NCBI RefSeq assembly: GCF_014701195.1
Contig: NZ_AP018712.1
Coordinates: forward strand, 1,382,501-1,446,500
DNA: 64,000 nucleotides
Origin: Tepiditoga spiralis
GTDB taxonomy: Bacteria; Thermotogota; Thermotogae; Petrotogales; Petrotogaceae
Direction of reading: 5' to 3'
The notes under the pieces were generated by a model that worked only from the letters and a program-made list of their open reading frames with translations, did no database searches and was not told the origin of the DNA. Within the stretch, counting starts at the first letter, position 1; each line of letters begins with the position of its first letter. The translations under genes and the position numbers were made by a program. This document shows positions 63,383 through 64,000 of this stretch, one piece after another.

Positions 63383-63702
63383 TTTTTATTTTAATTCGAT
63401 AAATTAATTAATCGTTTTTCCTTTGCTTACATAAACATTATATCAAAAAAATCAACTATTTTTAGTGTACTAATTAATATTTTTACCTAAATATAATGTT
63501 TTTTTGATTAATTTATATCGTTTATTTTATTTTTTTGTGTTATTAATTTTATATTAACTATTAGTATTTGTGAATTTGAATTTTATATTTTTTATAATGT
63601 TATTATTAATCATTTTTATTATAAAAGTTTGTGAAATTCTGTTAAATATTTATTTTTTATAAATATTCTGATTTAATTTTTTATTATTGATGAAATATTA
63701 AT
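63383..63702 (+). repeat. Dispersed AT-rich repeat, copy B
   Basis: About 320 bases matching 21681-22010 in the same orientation, with scattered substitutions and a shorter poly-A/T run (7 against 13). It lies upstream of the minus-strand RiPP cluster, as copy A lies upstream of the minus-strand CPBP set. Nothing else was recognised in 63255-63780. Confidence 0.75.
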
Positions 63703-63779
63703 ATCAAAAATTTCGGTGTTTTATTTTTTCACTATTTCCCATCATTATTTTCACGCTTTTTATGAGTTTTTATAAAAAT

Positions 63780-63810
63780 ATAATCCCAGCACCCGCTGGG
63801 ATTATATTTT
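63780..63810 (-). terminator. Terminator of the AAA-ATPase gene at the right edge
   Basis: An 11-base perfect stem ATAATCCCAGC / GCTGGGATTAT, loop ACCCG. The gene's TAA lies inside one arm, and T residues follow on the minus strand. Confidence 0.8.
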
Positions 63811-64000
63811 TTCTATTTTGTATTCGTCTATGTTTCTTTTTTCTGAGTTTATGTTTATTCCTATTATATAAATTTCTTTTCCTTTGTATTTTTCATAGTA
63901 CTTCATTTCTTTTATTTGATTTAAGGCTTTTTCTGCACTCTTGTCTATCTTTATTTCCATTATGTATATGACGTCTTCCTCTATTACTATATCGCTTCTT
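63802..64000 (-). CDS. AAA-ATPase/PD-(D/E)XK nuclease superfamily protein, C-terminal 65 residues (cut by the right edge)
   Basis: I translated the minus strand into an open frame ending at TAA 63802. It reads RSDIVIEEDVIYIMEIKIDKS, then ALNQIKEMKYYEKYKGKEIYIIGI and SEKRNIDEYKIEKI. This is the nuclease-type tail (D, E-x-K) of the same broad family as the 28.2 kb gene, though of another subgroup. The N-terminal ATPase domain is beyond the window. Confidence 0.85.
   Translation of the reverse strand, partial: RSDIVIEEDVIYIMEIKIDKSAEKALNQIKEMKYYEKYKGKEIYIIGININSEKRNIDEYKIEKI

Noticed and set aside
1-64000. tRNA, rRNA or insertion-sequence transposase genes
   Set aside because: No cloverleaf T-arm sequence, no rRNA stretch and no recognisable transposase found when reading both strands.

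Overview
The window is strongly AT-rich by eye and gene-dense. It looks like a chromosome segment of a Thermotogota bacterium, most likely a Petrotogaceae-type organism such as Oceanotoga, Geotoga or Petrotoga; this assignment is inferred from gene content. The supporting content is a PolC-type polymerase, three M42 aminopeptidases in tandem (the arrangement I know from Thermotoga), an aspartate-dehydrogenase-led NAD operon (nadX-nadA-nadC), a B12-dependent ribonucleotide reductase, and secreted beta-rich surface proteins of a diderm with an outer envelope.

Layout. 0-5.3 kb: polC (runs off the left edge), ruvC, a Crp/Fnr regulator and a two-gene permease with an Fe-S tail. 5.5-14.7 kb: an envelope protein with CsgG/FlgO-like and DUF5683-like parts, then a giant (about 2,780 aa) lipoprotein of regulatory-like beta domains and four beta-helix modules. 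14.9-19 kb: nrdJ and an M32 carboxypeptidase. 19-22.1 kb: two CPBP-family membrane proteases, an unknown membrane protein, two gene remnants and a dispersed repeat. 22.1-28.1 kb: nitrilase, cobO, rpsF-ssb-rpsR, a K+ channel, an outer-membrane barrel and a cyclophilin. 28.2-30.7 kb: an AAA-ATPase/PD-(D/E)XK gene, an 11-copy 23-bp tandem repeat and a foreign-looking GC-richer block. 30.7-36.4 kb: a methylmalonyl-CoA operon. 36.6-40.3 kb: minC and three M42 peptidases. 40.4-42.7 kb: an unknown membrane protein and an MFS gene broken by one in-frame TGA. 42.7-47.5 kb: livKHMGF. 47.8-50.3 kb: nadXAC. 50.5-57.9 kb: rubrerythrin, dnaK, two envelope proteins, mnmG, a YkvA-type protein and a 24-aa membrane peptide. 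58-63.2 kb: a compact radical-SAM peptide (RiPP) cluster. 63.8-64 kb: the end of a second AAA-ATPase/PD-(D/E)XK gene.

How the genes connect. B12 chemistry recurs: CobO makes adenosylcobalamin, NrdJ and methylmalonyl-CoA mutase use it, and MeaB protects the mutase. The mutase, epimerase, carboxyltransferase, OadG-like subunit and biotin carrier would convert succinyl-CoA to propionyl-CoA, perhaps coupled to Na+ export, but the membrane beta subunit is not in the window.

The best candidate for an undescribed system is the 58-63.2 kb cluster: a PqqD-like recognition protein, a SPASM radical SAM enzyme, an unannotated 35-aa precursor with three cysteines, a 12-bp perfect hairpin and two ABC exporters. 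Its upstream DNA holds a roughly 320-bp AT-rich element repeated, in the same orientation, upstream of the 19-21.4 kb gene set that encodes the two CPBP proteases. The two copies differ in a poly-T tract placed between a -35-like and a -10-like box. This suggests shared, possibly phase-variable control, and raises the possibility that a CPBP protease serves the peptide pathway. That last link is a hypothesis only.
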